Source of the DNA: CAZAQK01 sp964535825
GTDB lineage: Bacteria; Pseudomonadota; Alphaproteobacteria; Rickettsiales; SXRF01
DNA length: 64,000 bases
Reading direction: 5' to 3'
Assembly (NCBI GenBank): GCA_964535825.1
Contig: CAZHUC010000002.1
Span: 124,001 to 188,000, forward strand
The translations under genes and the position numbers were made by a program. The first letter of the stretch is position 1; each line of letters opens with the position of its first letter. This document shows, piece by piece, positions 9,114-18,206 of the stretch. The notes below the pieces were generated by a model. It had not been told where the DNA came from, searched no databases, and saw only the letters and a program-made list of their open reading frames with translations.

Positions 9114-9566
9114 CTATATTGCAAAATCCATGCGTTCTTCTGAAGCCTTTTTGATATTTTTCTTGAGCGCCTGCTCACATAACTCCGCGAGGCTTACCTG
9201 CTTCAGGTGATCCATCATCTGCGCTTGTGCGGCATCCCACACAGGCTGCACGATCTGGCGGCCAAGCGGTGTGCCCGCCACGTCATCCTGCTGGTCTTCG
9301 TCTTTATCAAGTACCAGCACATCACAGATATCACCAACGGTCACGCGCCGGCGCTCCCGCGCCAATACATACCCGCCATTCGGGCCGCGCACACCACGCA
9401 ATATTCCGGCACGCACCAGCTTCTGCATCAGTTGTTCCAGATAACGCGGCGGCAAGCCCTGCTTCGCTGCAATATCACGGCTGCTGATCGGGCCAGCACC
9501 TGTGTTATAGGCGATGTAAAGTACCGCCTCAACCGCATAGAATAATTTTTTAGATGGACTGAACAT
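9114..9566 (-). CDS. Rrf2 family transcriptional regulator, CymR-like, no Fe-S cysteines
   Basis: A 150-residue DNA-binding protein. The winged helix-turn-helix is seen as ISSRDIAAKQGLPPRYLEQL with the wing GVRGPNGGYVLAR. IscR-type members bind a 2Fe-2S cluster through three closely spaced cysteines around residues 90-105. That stretch here (LVLDKDEDQQDDVAGTPLGR) has none, and the only two cysteines are far apart (ICDV and LCEQ). It therefore looks like the CymR/cysteine-metabolism branch, not IscR. Its position directly upstream of cysK suggests it controls that gene, which is inference. Confidence 0.85.
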   Translation of the reverse strand: MFSPSKKLFYAVEAVLYIAYNTGAGPISSRDIAAKQGLPPRYLEQLMQKLVRAGILRGVRGPNGGYVLARERRRVTVGDICDVLVLDKDEDQQDDVAGTPLGRQIVQPVWDAAQAQMMDHLKQVSLAELCEQALKKNIKKASEERMDFAI

Positions 9567-9569
9567 AGG

Positions 9570-10043
9570 TTACGCTGTCTCTACTTTCTTTGCATGTGTG
9601 CCGGTTGAACCAAAGCCCGCATCACTGCGTTTGGTATCTTCGAGCACTTCAACTTTTTGCCACTTCGCCTGCGACACAGGGGTGATCACCATCTGCGCCA
9701 CACGCATGCCACGCGTTACAGTGAATGGTTCATCGCCAAGATTTATGAGCAGCACTTTTATCTCACCGCGATAATCAGAATCGATCGTACCCGGCGCATT
9801 TACCACGGAGATACCGTGTTTGAATGCAAGGCCGGAACGCGGACGTATCTGCGCTTCGTATCCTTCTGGCAACGCGATCGCGATGCCTGTTGGGATGAGC
9901 TGACGTTCCATTGAACCCATTACAATTTCACTGCTTACCGCAGCAAGCAGATCGCAGCCTGCACTGCCCGCGGTTGCATATTCCGGCAGTGCCAGATCAT
10001 CACCGTGTGGAAGTTGGGTAATTTTTATATCTATCTGTGTCAT
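9570..10043 (-). CDS. dut: Deoxyuridine 5'-triphosphate nucleotidohydrolase (dUTPase)
   Basis: A 157-residue homotrimeric dUTPase, which removes dUTP and makes dUMP for thymidylate synthesis. The five family motifs can be read: AGCDLLAAV, RPRSGLA, GTIDSDYRGEIKVLL (catalytic Asp in motif 3), RVAQMVI and the C-terminal GFGSTG. It follows coaBC by 10 nt and precedes the Rrf2 gene by 3 nt, so the three are probably cotranscribed. The coaBC-dut pairing is common in proteobacteria. Confidence 0.95.
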   Translation of the reverse strand: MTQIDIKITQLPHGDDLALPEYATAGSAGCDLLAAVSSEIVMGSMERQLIPTGIAIALPEGYEAQIRPRSGLAFKHGISVVNAPGTIDSDYRGEIKVLLINLGDEPFTVTRGMRVAQMVITPVSQAKWQKVEVLEDTKRSDAGFGSTGTHAKKVETA

Positions 10044-10053
10044 GATATCTTCC

Positions 10054-11268
10054 TTATTTTGCTTTTTTTATCGTTGCAGGTTTGAATGTTGAAATGACGT
10101 ATTGAATTAGTTTTCTTGCGACTTCGTCTTTGCTCATCACTGGCCATGTTTCAGATTTCTTCTGAGTAACGAAGAGTATCGTATTCTTGTCATCACCGAA
10201 TACTTTTCCATCTGACACATCATTGGCAAGCAGCCAGTCGCAGCCTTTTTTCTTGAGTTTGGCCTGCGCGTTCTTGAGCAGATGCTCTGTCTCGGCTGCA
10301 AAGCCGATGACGAGTTTCGGGCGTTTTTTTGCGTGAGACAAACGAAACAGGATGTCAGGATTTTCTACCAGTTCCAATTTCGGCATTTTTGTTTTTGCGG
10401 TTTTCTTTATTTTTTGCGTGGCCGGTTTTTTCACGCGCCAGTCAGCAACCGCCGCCGTGCACACCGCAATATCCGCAGGAAGTGATTTCTCACAGGCTGC
10501 AAGCATGTCTGCGGCGGAGTCCACGCGCACGAGTTTTACACCCATGGGTGCAGCCAGCGCTACAGGTCCGCTTATAAGTGTAACATCGGCACCAGCACTT
10601 GAGAATGCTGCCGCGATCGCATAGCCCTGCTTACCCGATGAACGATTGCCGATGAACCGTACCGGATCGATCGCCTCATAGGTTGGCCCTGCGGTTATCA
10701 GTACTTTCTTTCCGGAGAAGGCCTGCTTCACCTGCAGGTGCTGCTCAATGACAGCCACAATATCGTCGGGCTCAGCCATGCGCCCTGCGCCCACTTCACC
10801 GCAGGCAAGCAAGCCTTCACGCGGCTCAATGATCTCTGCACCATCCGCAACGATCTGCGCCACATTGCGCTGCGTCGCCGGATGCACCCACATATAGGTG
10901 TTCATGGCAGGTGCTACGATAAGTTTCTGGTTATTGGCAAGCAGTGTGGCTGTCGCCATATCATCAGAGATACCCTGCGCCATTTTTGCAATGATGTTCG
11001 CTGTTGCCGGTGCAACGAGAATGAGCTCTGCCTCGCGCGAGAAATGAATGTGCCACATATCGCGCATTTCATCGTCTGCGAACAGATCGGTGGAAACAGG
11101 ATGGCCGGAAAGTTTTTCGATCTCGTCGAGTAAAACGAATTTCTGCGCACCTTCAGTCATGATACAGCGCACATCGATTTTCTTCGCACGCAGCTTACGG
11201 ATAAGATCCGGCGTTTTGATAGCGGCTATAGAGCCAGTGATGATAAGTACGATGTTTTTCGCGCCCAT
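10054..11268 (-). CDS. coaBC: Bifunctional phosphopantothenoylcysteine decarboxylase / phosphopantothenate-cysteine ligase
   Basis: This 404-residue fusion catalyses two steps of coenzyme A synthesis. The N-terminal flavoprotein domain (CoaC, to about residue 185) shows ITGSIAAIK, the active-site His region DMWHIHFSREAELILVAPAT, and PAMNTYMW. The C-terminal ligase domain (CoaB) starts VLITAGPTYEAIDPVRFIGN, with SSGKQG and the later GFAAET. Both halves appear complete. It is the first gene of a minus-strand run, with an AT-rich 74 nt gap after mutS. Confidence 0.95.
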   Translation of the reverse strand: MGAKNIVLIITGSIAAIKTPDLIRKLRAKKIDVRCIMTEGAQKFVLLDEIEKLSGHPVSTDLFADDEMRDMWHIHFSREAELILVAPATANIIAKMAQGISDDMATATLLANNQKLIVAPAMNTYMWVHPATQRNVAQIVADGAEIIEPREGLLACGEVGAGRMAEPDDIVAVIEQHLQVKQAFSGKKVLITAGPTYEAIDPVRFIGNRSSGKQGYAIAAAFSSAGADVTLISGPVALAAPMGVKLVRVDSAADMLAACEKSLPADIAVCTAAVADWRVKKPATQKIKKTAKTKMPKLELVENPDILFRLSHAKKRPKLVIGFAAETEHLLKNAQAKLKKKGCDWLLANDVSDGKVFGDDKNTILFVTQKKSETWPVMSKDEVARKLIQYVISTFKPATIKKAK

Positions 11269-11282
11269 ATGTATAATCGATA

Positions 11283-11311
11283 ATTATACGCACATATTTT
11301 GTTGTTTTGAA
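11283..11311 (-). promoter_or_regulatory. Possible sigma-70-type promoter of coaBC
   Basis: On the minus strand TTCAAA (11311-11306) and TATAAT (11288-11283) are 17 nt apart in the AT-rich gap between mutS and coaBC. The -10 element matches the consensus fully but the -35 is weak. The predicted transcript would have a leader of only about 8 nt, so this is tentative. Confidence 0.25.
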
Positions 11312-11342
11312 AAATAACGCAAATATTTTGTATATACAAGTA

Positions 11343-13982
11343 TTATACGAGTGACTTTAATTTATAAATAATATCAAGAGCTTGCTTTGGCGATAAACTA
11401 TCCGGCTGGAGGGCGGCTAATTCCTCCCGAAGCGCATCTGAGGCCGCATTTTGTTGCTCAGCCGGCGTAGTAAAGGCAAAAAGCGGCAAGCTTGCCGAGG
11501 CTTTTCCACCTGCGGCCTGCTTGGCCTGTAATTCTTGTAAAATATCGGCGGCACGCCCGATGACCGTTGAAGGAATTCCCGCCAATTTTGCCACATGAAT
11601 ACCATAAGAACGATCAGCAGCACCCTCCGCTACCTGATGCAGGAACACAAGATCACCTTTCCACTCTTTCACCTTCATGCTGTAACACGCGAGTGACGGG
11701 AGGCTTTCGGTAAGGCTGGTGAGTTCGTGATAATGCGTGGCAAACAGCGTGCGGCATTTGGTGTGGTTATGCAGATGTTCCATCACCGCCCATGCGATCG
11801 AAAGACCATCGAACGTTGCCGTACCGCGACCAATCTCATCAAGGATAACCAGCGAACGCGCACCGGCTTGCTGCAATATCGTTGCGGTTTCTACCATCTC
11901 CACCATGAAGGTGGAGCGTCCTCGCGCCAGATCATCCGCTGCACCCACGCGCGAGAATAAACTATTCACCACACCTATATGCGCAGACTCTGCCGGCACA
12001 AAAGAACCCATCTGCGCGAGTATGGCGATCAGTGCGTTCTGCCGCAGGAAGGTTGATTTACCCGCCATGTTCGGGCCGGTGAGCAACCACACGCGCTGTG
12101 CATCTGCGAGGTTACAATCATTCCCAATGAATTTCTCGCCCTGCTTTTTAAGGCTCGCCTCCACCACCGGGTGTCTGCCGCCTGCGATCTCGAAACTCAG
12201 GCTTTCGTCAATGACCGGCCGCACATAGCGATGCTGCATCGCAAGTTCAGACAATGCCGCGAACACATCGATCTGTGCCAATGCGCGCGCTGTTTCTTTA
12301 ATTGCTTGCTCAGCCTGCATAACTTTTTCTACAAGCTCTGCAAAAAGCTCCAACTCAAGTTTTAATGCTTTATCGGCCGCTTCGCTGATCTTGCGTTCCA
12401 GCTCGGAAAGCTCCACCGTTGTGTAACGCAGATTATTCGCAAGCGTCTGGCGATGGATGAAATCCGTGCTTACCTTGCTTTGATGTGTTTGTGTTATTTC
12501 GATGTAATAGCCAAGCACATTATTGAAACGGATCTTGAGCGTGTTGATGCCCGTACCATCGATATATTTCTGCTGAAGCGCAACAATGAGTCGTTTGCTT
12601 TCATCACGCAGCGTGCGCAGTTCATCTAGTGCTGGTGAAAAATTTTCTGCAATGAAATTTCCATCACGCGCGAACAAGCCTGCATCTTCTTTGATCGCAG
12701 CAGTAAGTGTTTCTATCAATGATTCATGGCCACCAAGAGCATTGCGCAATACGGCAAGGCTATCTGTTATCTCCGGTTGCTCCTGTCGCTCCAGCAGTAC
12801 GCGTACATGGTGTGCTGCCTTCAGTGATGCTGCGATGGAAAGCACATCACGCGGGCCACCACGCAACATGGCAATGCGGGAAAGTGCGCGCTCGGCATCG
12901 GGAACGGATTTCAGGAAATGGCGAATGCTCGCGCGCAAATCAGACGCTGCCATGAAATACGCCACATTATCCTGCCGTGCCTGTATCTCTTTCACATCGG
13001 TCAGTGGCGAGGCAAGCCATGAGGCCAGCAAGCGTGCTGCCGGTGCGGTCACTGTATGGTCAATGACCGAAAATAAGCTGCCACGTTTCTCACCGGAAAG
13101 CGTCTGCATGATCTCCAGATTGCGCAGACTCGCCGCATCGATCTGCATATGGTCACCTGCTTTTTGCAGGCGCGGCGCATCAAGATGCGGCAGTGAATCT
13201 TTCTGTGTGATCCTGATGTAATCGACCAGTGCACTGGCTGCTGCGAGCATGGCAGGGTTGATTTCACCGAATGCTTCCAGTGAAGTTACCGCATACATCT
13301 CTTTCAACGCACGCTCACCACGGCGCGCATCGAACACGCTGGCAGGCTGGATAGTAAGGCTTTGCCTGAAATCATCAGCGATGTGTTTGAAGCCCGGCGC
13401 ATCAGCAAGCGTATCCGGCAACAATATTTCCTTCGGGGCAAGCCGTGCCAGCTCAGAAGCAATATGTGCAAGCTCCACAGGCGACATGCGGAACTCACCG
13501 GTTGAGATATCGATCCAGCTTAAAGCAAATACGCCTTCCGCTTGCGAAACAGCCACCAGAAAATTCGACGTGCGCGCATCCAGCAGGGAATCTTCCGTGA
13601 GTGTGCCGGGGGTAACGATACGCACCACATCACGCGATACCACCGCCTTATAGCCACGTTTTTTTGCTTCTTCCGGTGTTTCAAGCTGCTCACATACAGC
13701 AACCTTCTGACCCGAACGGATCAGTTTTTCCAGATAGTTATCGGCCGCGTGCACCGGCACACCGCACATAGGAATATCTTCACCGGCATGTTTGCCGCGT
13801 TTGGTGAGGGCAATGTCCAGAATGGCAGAGGCTTTTAAGGCATCATCAAAGAACAGCTCATAGAAATCCCCCATGCGGTAAAAGAGTAAATAATCCGCAT
13901 GCTGGGCCTTGAGCTTCAGATATTGCTGCATGGCGGGCGTCGCCTGCTCAATTTCTTTTTCTAATACAGCCGCTTGCGCCAT
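11343..13982 (-). CDS. mutS: DNA mismatch repair protein MutS
   Basis: An 879-residue mismatch-recognition ATPase. The N-terminal mismatch wedge FYRMGDFYELFFDDA contains the F-x-E motif (about residue 40). The ATPase has Walker A GPNMAGKST, a Walker B region LVILDEIGRGTATFDG and the ATHYHEL switch. A C-terminal helical stretch ends the protein. Length is normal for the MutS1 family. It is the most upstream gene of the long minus-strand block; mutL is not in the window. Confidence 0.97.
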   Translation of the reverse strand: MAQAAVLEKEIEQATPAMQQYLKLKAQHADYLLFYRMGDFYELFFDDALKASAILDIALTKRGKHAGEDIPMCGVPVHAADNYLEKLIRSGQKVAVCEQLETPEEAKKRGYKAVVSRDVVRIVTPGTLTEDSLLDARTSNFLVAVSQAEGVFALSWIDISTGEFRMSPVELAHIASELARLAPKEILLPDTLADAPGFKHIADDFRQSLTIQPASVFDARRGERALKEMYAVTSLEAFGEINPAMLAAASALVDYIRITQKDSLPHLDAPRLQKAGDHMQIDAASLRNLEIMQTLSGEKRGSLFSVIDHTVTAPAARLLASWLASPLTDVKEIQARQDNVAYFMAASDLRASIRHFLKSVPDAERALSRIAMLRGGPRDVLSIAASLKAAHHVRVLLERQEQPEITDSLAVLRNALGGHESLIETLTAAIKEDAGLFARDGNFIAENFSPALDELRTLRDESKRLIVALQQKYIDGTGINTLKIRFNNVLGYYIEITQTHQSKVSTDFIHRQTLANNLRYTTVELSELERKISEAADKALKLELELFAELVEKVMQAEQAIKETARALAQIDVFAALSELAMQHRYVRPVIDESLSFEIAGGRHPVVEASLKKQGEKFIGNDCNLADAQRVWLLTGPNMAGKSTFLRQNALIAILAQMGSFVPAESAHIGVVNSLFSRVGAADDLARGRSTFMVEMVETATILQQAGARSLVILDEIGRGTATFDGLSIAWAVMEHLHNHTKCRTLFATHYHELTSLTESLPSLACYSMKVKEWKGDLVFLHQVAEGAADRSYGIHVAKLAGIPSTVIGRAADILQELQAKQAAGGKASASLPLFAFTTPAEQQNAASDALREELAALQPDSLSPKQALDIIYKLKSLV

Positions 13983-14072
13983 ATTTTTCCCGTCACAAAA
14001 CCTTAATTATTAATTGGCCAAGCATTACTATAGTATGGTTTGAAATGTTTACAATGCAATCAAGAGAGTTTC

Positions 14073-14774
14073 ATGGCTAAAGAACATAATGATTTTGCTG
14101 CAGACGATACCCCGACAAATGAGATAGCGGCTAGCCATACAAGGCGTACCATGCCCTATTACATAGACCCGAGGGCCAATAGAGAGATCAGGGATGTGAA
14201 TACACAAAGGCCAGCTGCCCCAGAACAACCCAAAGTTGAGCCCGTACAAATTCAGCCTATACAAAATGAGACAACGCAGCCAGATGTGCCCGATGCACAT
14301 GATAAGGGAGCGTCGGCTATACCGCTTGAGATTGGTGTGGAGCTACCTTCAGCTGCGCCTGAACAAGAAAAATGGACACCGAAGCTCAGAACGGTATCCG
14401 CAGAGGATGCCTTACAGATCATCAGCGACCAGCTTTCACAATTTTTCCCTCACCCAGATGGTACATATGTTCGTGACTACCAGATATTCACAACAGAATA
14501 TAATCGTTCCACAAAATTATTCCTTGATGCAGGAATGAATATGGATGCGATCGCATTTCGTGCCAATATTGAGGGAGACACCGGAACCAAAGTACCAGGG
14601 CTTGATAAATGCACCACCCTCGGAGATGTAATGAAAATAAATTTGAGGGGCAAACCAGCCACGGTTACCCTGACCAAGGAACAGTTTGAGCAGCTTGATG
14701 GATTTTATCGCAGCATCGTTGCCAATCCTAAAAAAGATCCGGCAGCTACACAGGGTGAATCTGTAAGCAGATAG
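14073..14774 (+). CDS. Unknown protein A of a tandem paralogous pair
   Basis: A 233-residue soluble protein that I do not recognise. Residues 1 to about 110 are Pro/Gln/Glu-rich and probably disordered. Residues about 115-225 form a compact domain containing LFLDAGMNMDAIAFRANIE and ending TVTLTKEQFEQLDGFY. That domain resembles the C-terminal half of the next gene (AGLALTDIACECSI and ITLTSEQYTTLNEAY). There is no signal peptide and no membrane segment. I chose the ATG at 14073, preceded by an AAGAGAG ribosome site 5 nt away, over an ATG 33 nt earlier. It reads divergently from mutS. Confidence 0.55.
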   Translation: MAKEHNDFAADDTPTNEIAASHTRRTMPYYIDPRANREIRDVNTQRPAAPEQPKVEPVQIQPIQNETTQPDVPDAHDKGASAIPLEIGVELPSAAPEQEKWTPKLRTVSAEDALQIISDQLSQFFPHPDGTYVRDYQIFTTEYNRSTKLFLDAGMNMDAIAFRANIEGDTGTKVPGLDKCTTLGDVMKINLRGKPATVTLTKEQFEQLDGFYRSIVANPKKDPAATQGESVSR

Positions 14775-14777
14775 TGT

Positions 14778-15287
14778 ATGACAAAAAAAAGAACACAAGG
14801 CGCACCGGCCAGCAGGGGTGATAATGGTATCAGGGGGAATGTAGGCAGCGGATATACGCGAACGTCTCCCCAAGTCACCTATGGAGCAATACATGATACA
14901 ACTCCAGCCACCACGCCAGATATTAACAGTGCTCAACGCAACCGTCAGGGCCGCCAGCAACTTACATTATTTAGAAAAGCAGAAGCAGGGTATGAACGCG
15001 AGTATAGCAGCGGATTATTGAAAGACCTGAAGGATGGGCATACTTCTGCAAAAACATTTAAGGCGTTCTTTACTCAGGCTGGCCTTGCACTGACAGATAT
15101 CGCCTGCGAATGCAGCATTGCACCAGATGCCAAAGATCTCGAAACACTCACCACCACCATGCCTGAAGTAAGAAATGTACCCAGGGATGCCTCATTCAAA
15201 ATAACCCTGACTTCAGAACAATATACAACATTGAACGAAGCATATCAGGACAAGGCAACCGGCCAAGGCATGGCGAGAGGCAGGTAA
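14778..15287 (+). CDS. Unknown protein B, paralogue of the preceding gene
   Basis: A 169-residue protein 3 nt downstream of protein A, so very likely cotranscribed. The N-terminal 55 residues are low-complexity (Gly/Thr/Arg/Gln). The remainder contains FFTQAGLALTDIACECSI and FKITLTSEQYTTLNEAY, which align with the matching blocks of protein A, indicating an old tandem duplication. There is no known catalytic motif, signal peptide or membrane segment. Function unknown. Confidence 0.5.
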   Translation: MTKKRTQGAPASRGDNGIRGNVGSGYTRTSPQVTYGAIHDTTPATTPDINSAQRNRQGRQQLTLFRKAEAGYEREYSSGLLKDLKDGHTSAKTFKAFFTQAGLALTDIACECSIAPDAKDLETLTTTMPEVRNVPRDASFKITLTSEQYTTLNEAYQDKATGQGMARGR

Positions 15288-15376
15288 ATATGGAACACAC
15301 CGCTTAGCACGGTTTTCCCTTGCAAAATTGCCGTCTTTATGCGATGCACAATATCCTTTTGATATTACAGTAACTT

Positions 15377-15393
15377 ATGCTGCAATGCAGCAT
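15377..15393. promoter_or_regulatory. Perfect inverted repeat upstream of maeB
   Basis: ATGCTGCA-A-TGCAGCAT is an 8+1+8 nt perfect inverted repeat ending 11 nt before the maeB start codon. Its position would place a bound dimeric regulator over the ribosome-binding region or the transcription start. It could instead be an RNA hairpin that occludes the start, although a one-base loop disfavours that. Confidence 0.35.
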
Positions 15394-15404
15394 TTTGGAT
15401 TTAT

Positions 15405-17723
15405 ATGGCTATTGAAAAAGAACCGATAACAGACGCAGAAGCACTCGCCTATCACGCAGAAGGCAAGCCGGGCAAACTCTCTATCCTCCCTACCAAACCG
15501 CTGATGACACAGCGCGATCTTTCACTGGGTTATTCTCCCGGTGTTGCGATCCCATGTCTGGAGATCCATAAAGATCCCGCCAAAGCGTATGACTACACAT
15601 CACGCGGTAACTTCGTAGCGGTGATCTCGAACGGCACAGCCGTACTCGGCCTTGGTAATCTCGGCGCACTGGCATCCAAGCCGGTGATGGAGGGTAAAGC
15701 CATCCTCTTCAAACGTTTTGCTGATATCGACGGTATCGACATCGAGGTCGACACACGCGATGTGGATGAATTCATCAATTGCGTGAAGCTGCTTGGCCCA
15801 AGCTGGGGCGGTATCAACCTTGAAGATATCGCTGCACCGGAATGCTTCATCATCGAGCAGCGCCTGCGCGAATGCATGGACATCCCTGTATTCCATGATG
15901 ACCAGCACGGTACTGCCATCATTACGGCGGCAGGCCTCATCAACGCTGCGCATCTGACCGGCCGTAAACTCAAAGACCTGAAGGTCGTAACACTCGGCGC
16001 TGGCTCTGCCGGTATCGCCTGCCTTGAACTCATCAAGCGCATGGGCGTACGCCATGAAAATGCATTGCTGGTTGATAAGACCGGCGTCATCTATGAAGGC
16101 CGCACTGAAGGCATGAACCAGTGGAAATCAGCGCATGCTGCTCCTACCAAAAAACGTACCTTAGCTGAAGCAATGGAAGGGGCGGATATGTTCATCGGCC
16201 TTGCTGCTAAAGGCGCAGTGACGCAGGATATGGTGAAATCCATGGCCCGCAATCCGATCATTTTTGCCATGGCTAATCCTGATCCAGAGATCACACCAGA
16301 AGATGTTCTCGCTGTGCGTAAAGATGCCATCATCGCAACCGGCCGCAGCGACTATCCGAACCAGGTGAATAACGTAATGGGTTTCCCGTATATCTTCCGT
16401 GGCGCACTCGATGTGCGTGCTTCGCAGATCAACGAGGATATGAAGATCGCAGCAGCTGAAGCACTCGCACAGCTTGCGCGTGAAGATGTGCCAGAAGAAG
16501 TATCGGCTGCTTACGGCGGTCGTCATATGGAGTTCGGGCCGGAATACATCATCCCTGCCCCATTCGACCCACGTTTGATGACCACCATTCCAGTGGCAGT
16601 TGCTAAAGCTGCTATGGCATCTGGTGTTGCCCGTAAACCGATCATGGACATCAATGGTTATGTGAAGGAACTGGCGGCACGCCGTGACCCGACTGCCAAC
16701 TCCATGCAGTATATTTACGACAAGGTTAAAGCAAATCCGCAGCGCGTTATCTTCGCAGAAGGTGAAGAAGAAAAGATCATCCGTGCTGCTGTGCAATGGC
16801 GTGATAACGGGCTTGGCAAACCGATCCTTGTGGGTCGCACCGAGCGCGTGACCGACCTGATGAAGAAAATGGCCATTCATAACTGGCAGGACATTGAGAT
16901 CGTCAACGCCGCAGTAAGCCCGCATGTCGATGCGTATATCGATTATCTGTATCCACGCATGCAGCGTCAGGGCTTTCTGTATCGCGATGTAGCGCGCATG
17001 GTGAAGAACGATCGCAATATCTTTGCATCCTGCATGCTTGCCATGGGACATGGTGATGCCATGATCACCGGTGTTACCCGCAACTACACCGTATCTCTTG
17101 AAAACATCCGCCGCGTGATCGATACGAAACCGAATGAGTTCCTGTTCGGTATCACCCTCATCGTGGCCAAGGGCAAAACCCTGTTCTGCTCTGATACTGC
17201 GGTACAGGAATTGCCGGATGCCGAGCAGCTTGCGCACATCGCCAAACGTACGGCGCGTGCCGCCCGCAAGATGGGTCATGAGCCACGCGTGGCACTGCTT
17301 TCCTTCTCCACTTTCGGTAATCCGATGCGCGAAAAAGCCGCACGCATCCGCGATGCCGTGAAGATGCTTGATTCCATGAATGTGGATTTCGAGTATGACG
17401 GTGAGATGTCGGTGAGTGTTGCGCTCAACAAAGAACTGATGAGCCTGTATCCATTCTGCCGCCTGTCAGATTCGGCCAACGTGCTTATCATGCCTGCGCT
17501 CCACACGGCGCATGTATCTGCCAATATGATGCAGGAGCTGGGTGAAGGTATCACCATCGGTCCAGTGTTGATCGGACTTAACCGTCCGGCTCAGATCGCT
17601 CGCATGCATGCGTCTGTTTCTGAGATCATGAACTTAACGGCCATTGCAGCGCTGGAAGCTATCAACGAGCAGGAAAACAAAGTAGAAGGCCTGCCGCGCA
17701 AAGGCCGCAAGGCAAAGGCGTAA
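15405..17723 (+). CDS. maeB: NADP-dependent malic enzyme with C-terminal phosphotransacetylase domain
   Basis: A 772-residue MaeB-type enzyme that oxidatively decarboxylates malate to pyruvate, making NADPH. The malic domain has SLGYSPGVAIPCLEI near residue 40 and LEDIAAPECFIIE with metal ligands. The NADP-binding motif is VTLGAGSAGIACLELI (about 195-210). From about residue 430 a phosphotransacetylase-like domain begins (RVIFAEGEEEKIIRAA). In MaeB proteins this domain is usually regulatory, responding to acetyl-CoA, rather than active. Length is full. Confidence 0.95.
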   Translation: MAIEKEPITDAEALAYHAEGKPGKLSILPTKPLMTQRDLSLGYSPGVAIPCLEIHKDPAKAYDYTSRGNFVAVISNGTAVLGLGNLGALASKPVMEGKAILFKRFADIDGIDIEVDTRDVDEFINCVKLLGPSWGGINLEDIAAPECFIIEQRLRECMDIPVFHDDQHGTAIITAAGLINAAHLTGRKLKDLKVVTLGAGSAGIACLELIKRMGVRHENALLVDKTGVIYEGRTEGMNQWKSAHAAPTKKRTLAEAMEGADMFIGLAAKGAVTQDMVKSMARNPIIFAMANPDPEITPEDVLAVRKDAIIATGRSDYPNQVNNVMGFPYIFRGALDVRASQINEDMKIAAAEALAQLAREDVPEEVSAAYGGRHMEFGPEYIIPAPFDPRLMTTIPVAVAKAAMASGVARKPIMDINGYVKELAARRDPTANSMQYIYDKVKANPQRVIFAEGEEEKIIRAAVQWRDNGLGKPILVGRTERVTDLMKKMAIHNWQDIEIVNAAVSPHVDAYIDYLYPRMQRQGFLYRDVARMVKNDRNIFASCMLAMGHGDAMITGVTRNYTVSLENIRRVIDTKPNEFLFGITLIVAKGKTLFCSDTAVQELPDAEQLAHIAKRTARAARKMGHEPRVALLSFSTFGNPMREKAARIRDAVKMLDSMNVDFEYDGEMSVSVALNKELMSLYPFCRLSDSANVLIMPALHTAHVSANMMQELGEGITIGPVLIGLNRPAQIARMHASVSEIMNLTAIAALEAINEQENKVEGLPRKGRKAKA

Positions 17724-18206
17724 GTGAGGCAGTACCGGTCACTGGCAGGTTTTTTACTGCTGGTTGCTGCTATTTCTGCAGTCGGTTCTGCTATCACGAT
17801 TCCATCCATACCCACATGGTATGCAGCACTCAACAAACCTGAGACCAGTCCGCCGAACTGGGTATTCGGCCCGGTATGGACAACGCTTTACATCATGATC
17901 GCCTTTTCAGGCTGGCGTATCTGGCGCATGTTCCCTGATGTGCGTTTCGCTGCCAAATTCTACGCCTCCATCATGCGCCCTTACTGGATACAGCTTCTGC
18001 TGAATTGCTTATGGACTCCGATATTCTTTGGTCTGCAGTCCCCTGCACTGGCTGCGATAGTTATCAGCTTCCTGCTTGCTGCCATCTTGTGGAATATCGG
18101 GGCATTCAATCGTGCAGACAAGCCTGCTGCCTATTTGCTTGTTCCATATGCGCTCTGGGTAGCCTTCGCACTAAGTTTGAATCACGCGATCGTAGCACTC
18201 AATTAG
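17724..18206 (+). CDS. tspO: TspO/MBR family tryptophan-rich sensory protein
   Basis: A 160-residue protein with five transmembrane helices, related to the mitochondrial benzodiazepine receptor. The typical PSIPTWYAALNKPETSPPNW and FGPVWTTLY blocks are present, with many Trp residues. TspO binds porphyrins and affects tetrapyrrole handling and stress responses in alphaproteobacteria. The GTG start abuts the maeB stop, so it is cotranscribed with maeB. Its 3' end overlaps the convergent DUF983 gene of the oxidase operon by 8 nt. The link to the adjacent heme-copper oxidase is suggestive only. Confidence 0.9.
   Translation: MRQYRSLAGFLLLVAAISAVGSAITIPSIPTWYAALNKPETSPPNWVFGPVWTTLYIMIAFSGWRIWRMFPDVRFAAKFYASIMRPYWIQLLLNCLWTPIFFGLQSPALAAIVISFLLAAILWNIGAFNRADKPAAYLLVPYALWVAFALSLNHAIVALN

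Noticed and set aside
12586..13221. Plus-strand frame of 211 codons opposite mutS
   Set aside because: Ser/Arg-rich shadow of the mutS coding strand, with no motif and no upstream signals.
16161..17279. Long antisense reading frame of 372 codons inside maeB
   Set aside because: It lies entirely opposite a clear full-length malic enzyme. Its His/Cys-rich composition is that of a shadow frame and it has no recognisable motif.
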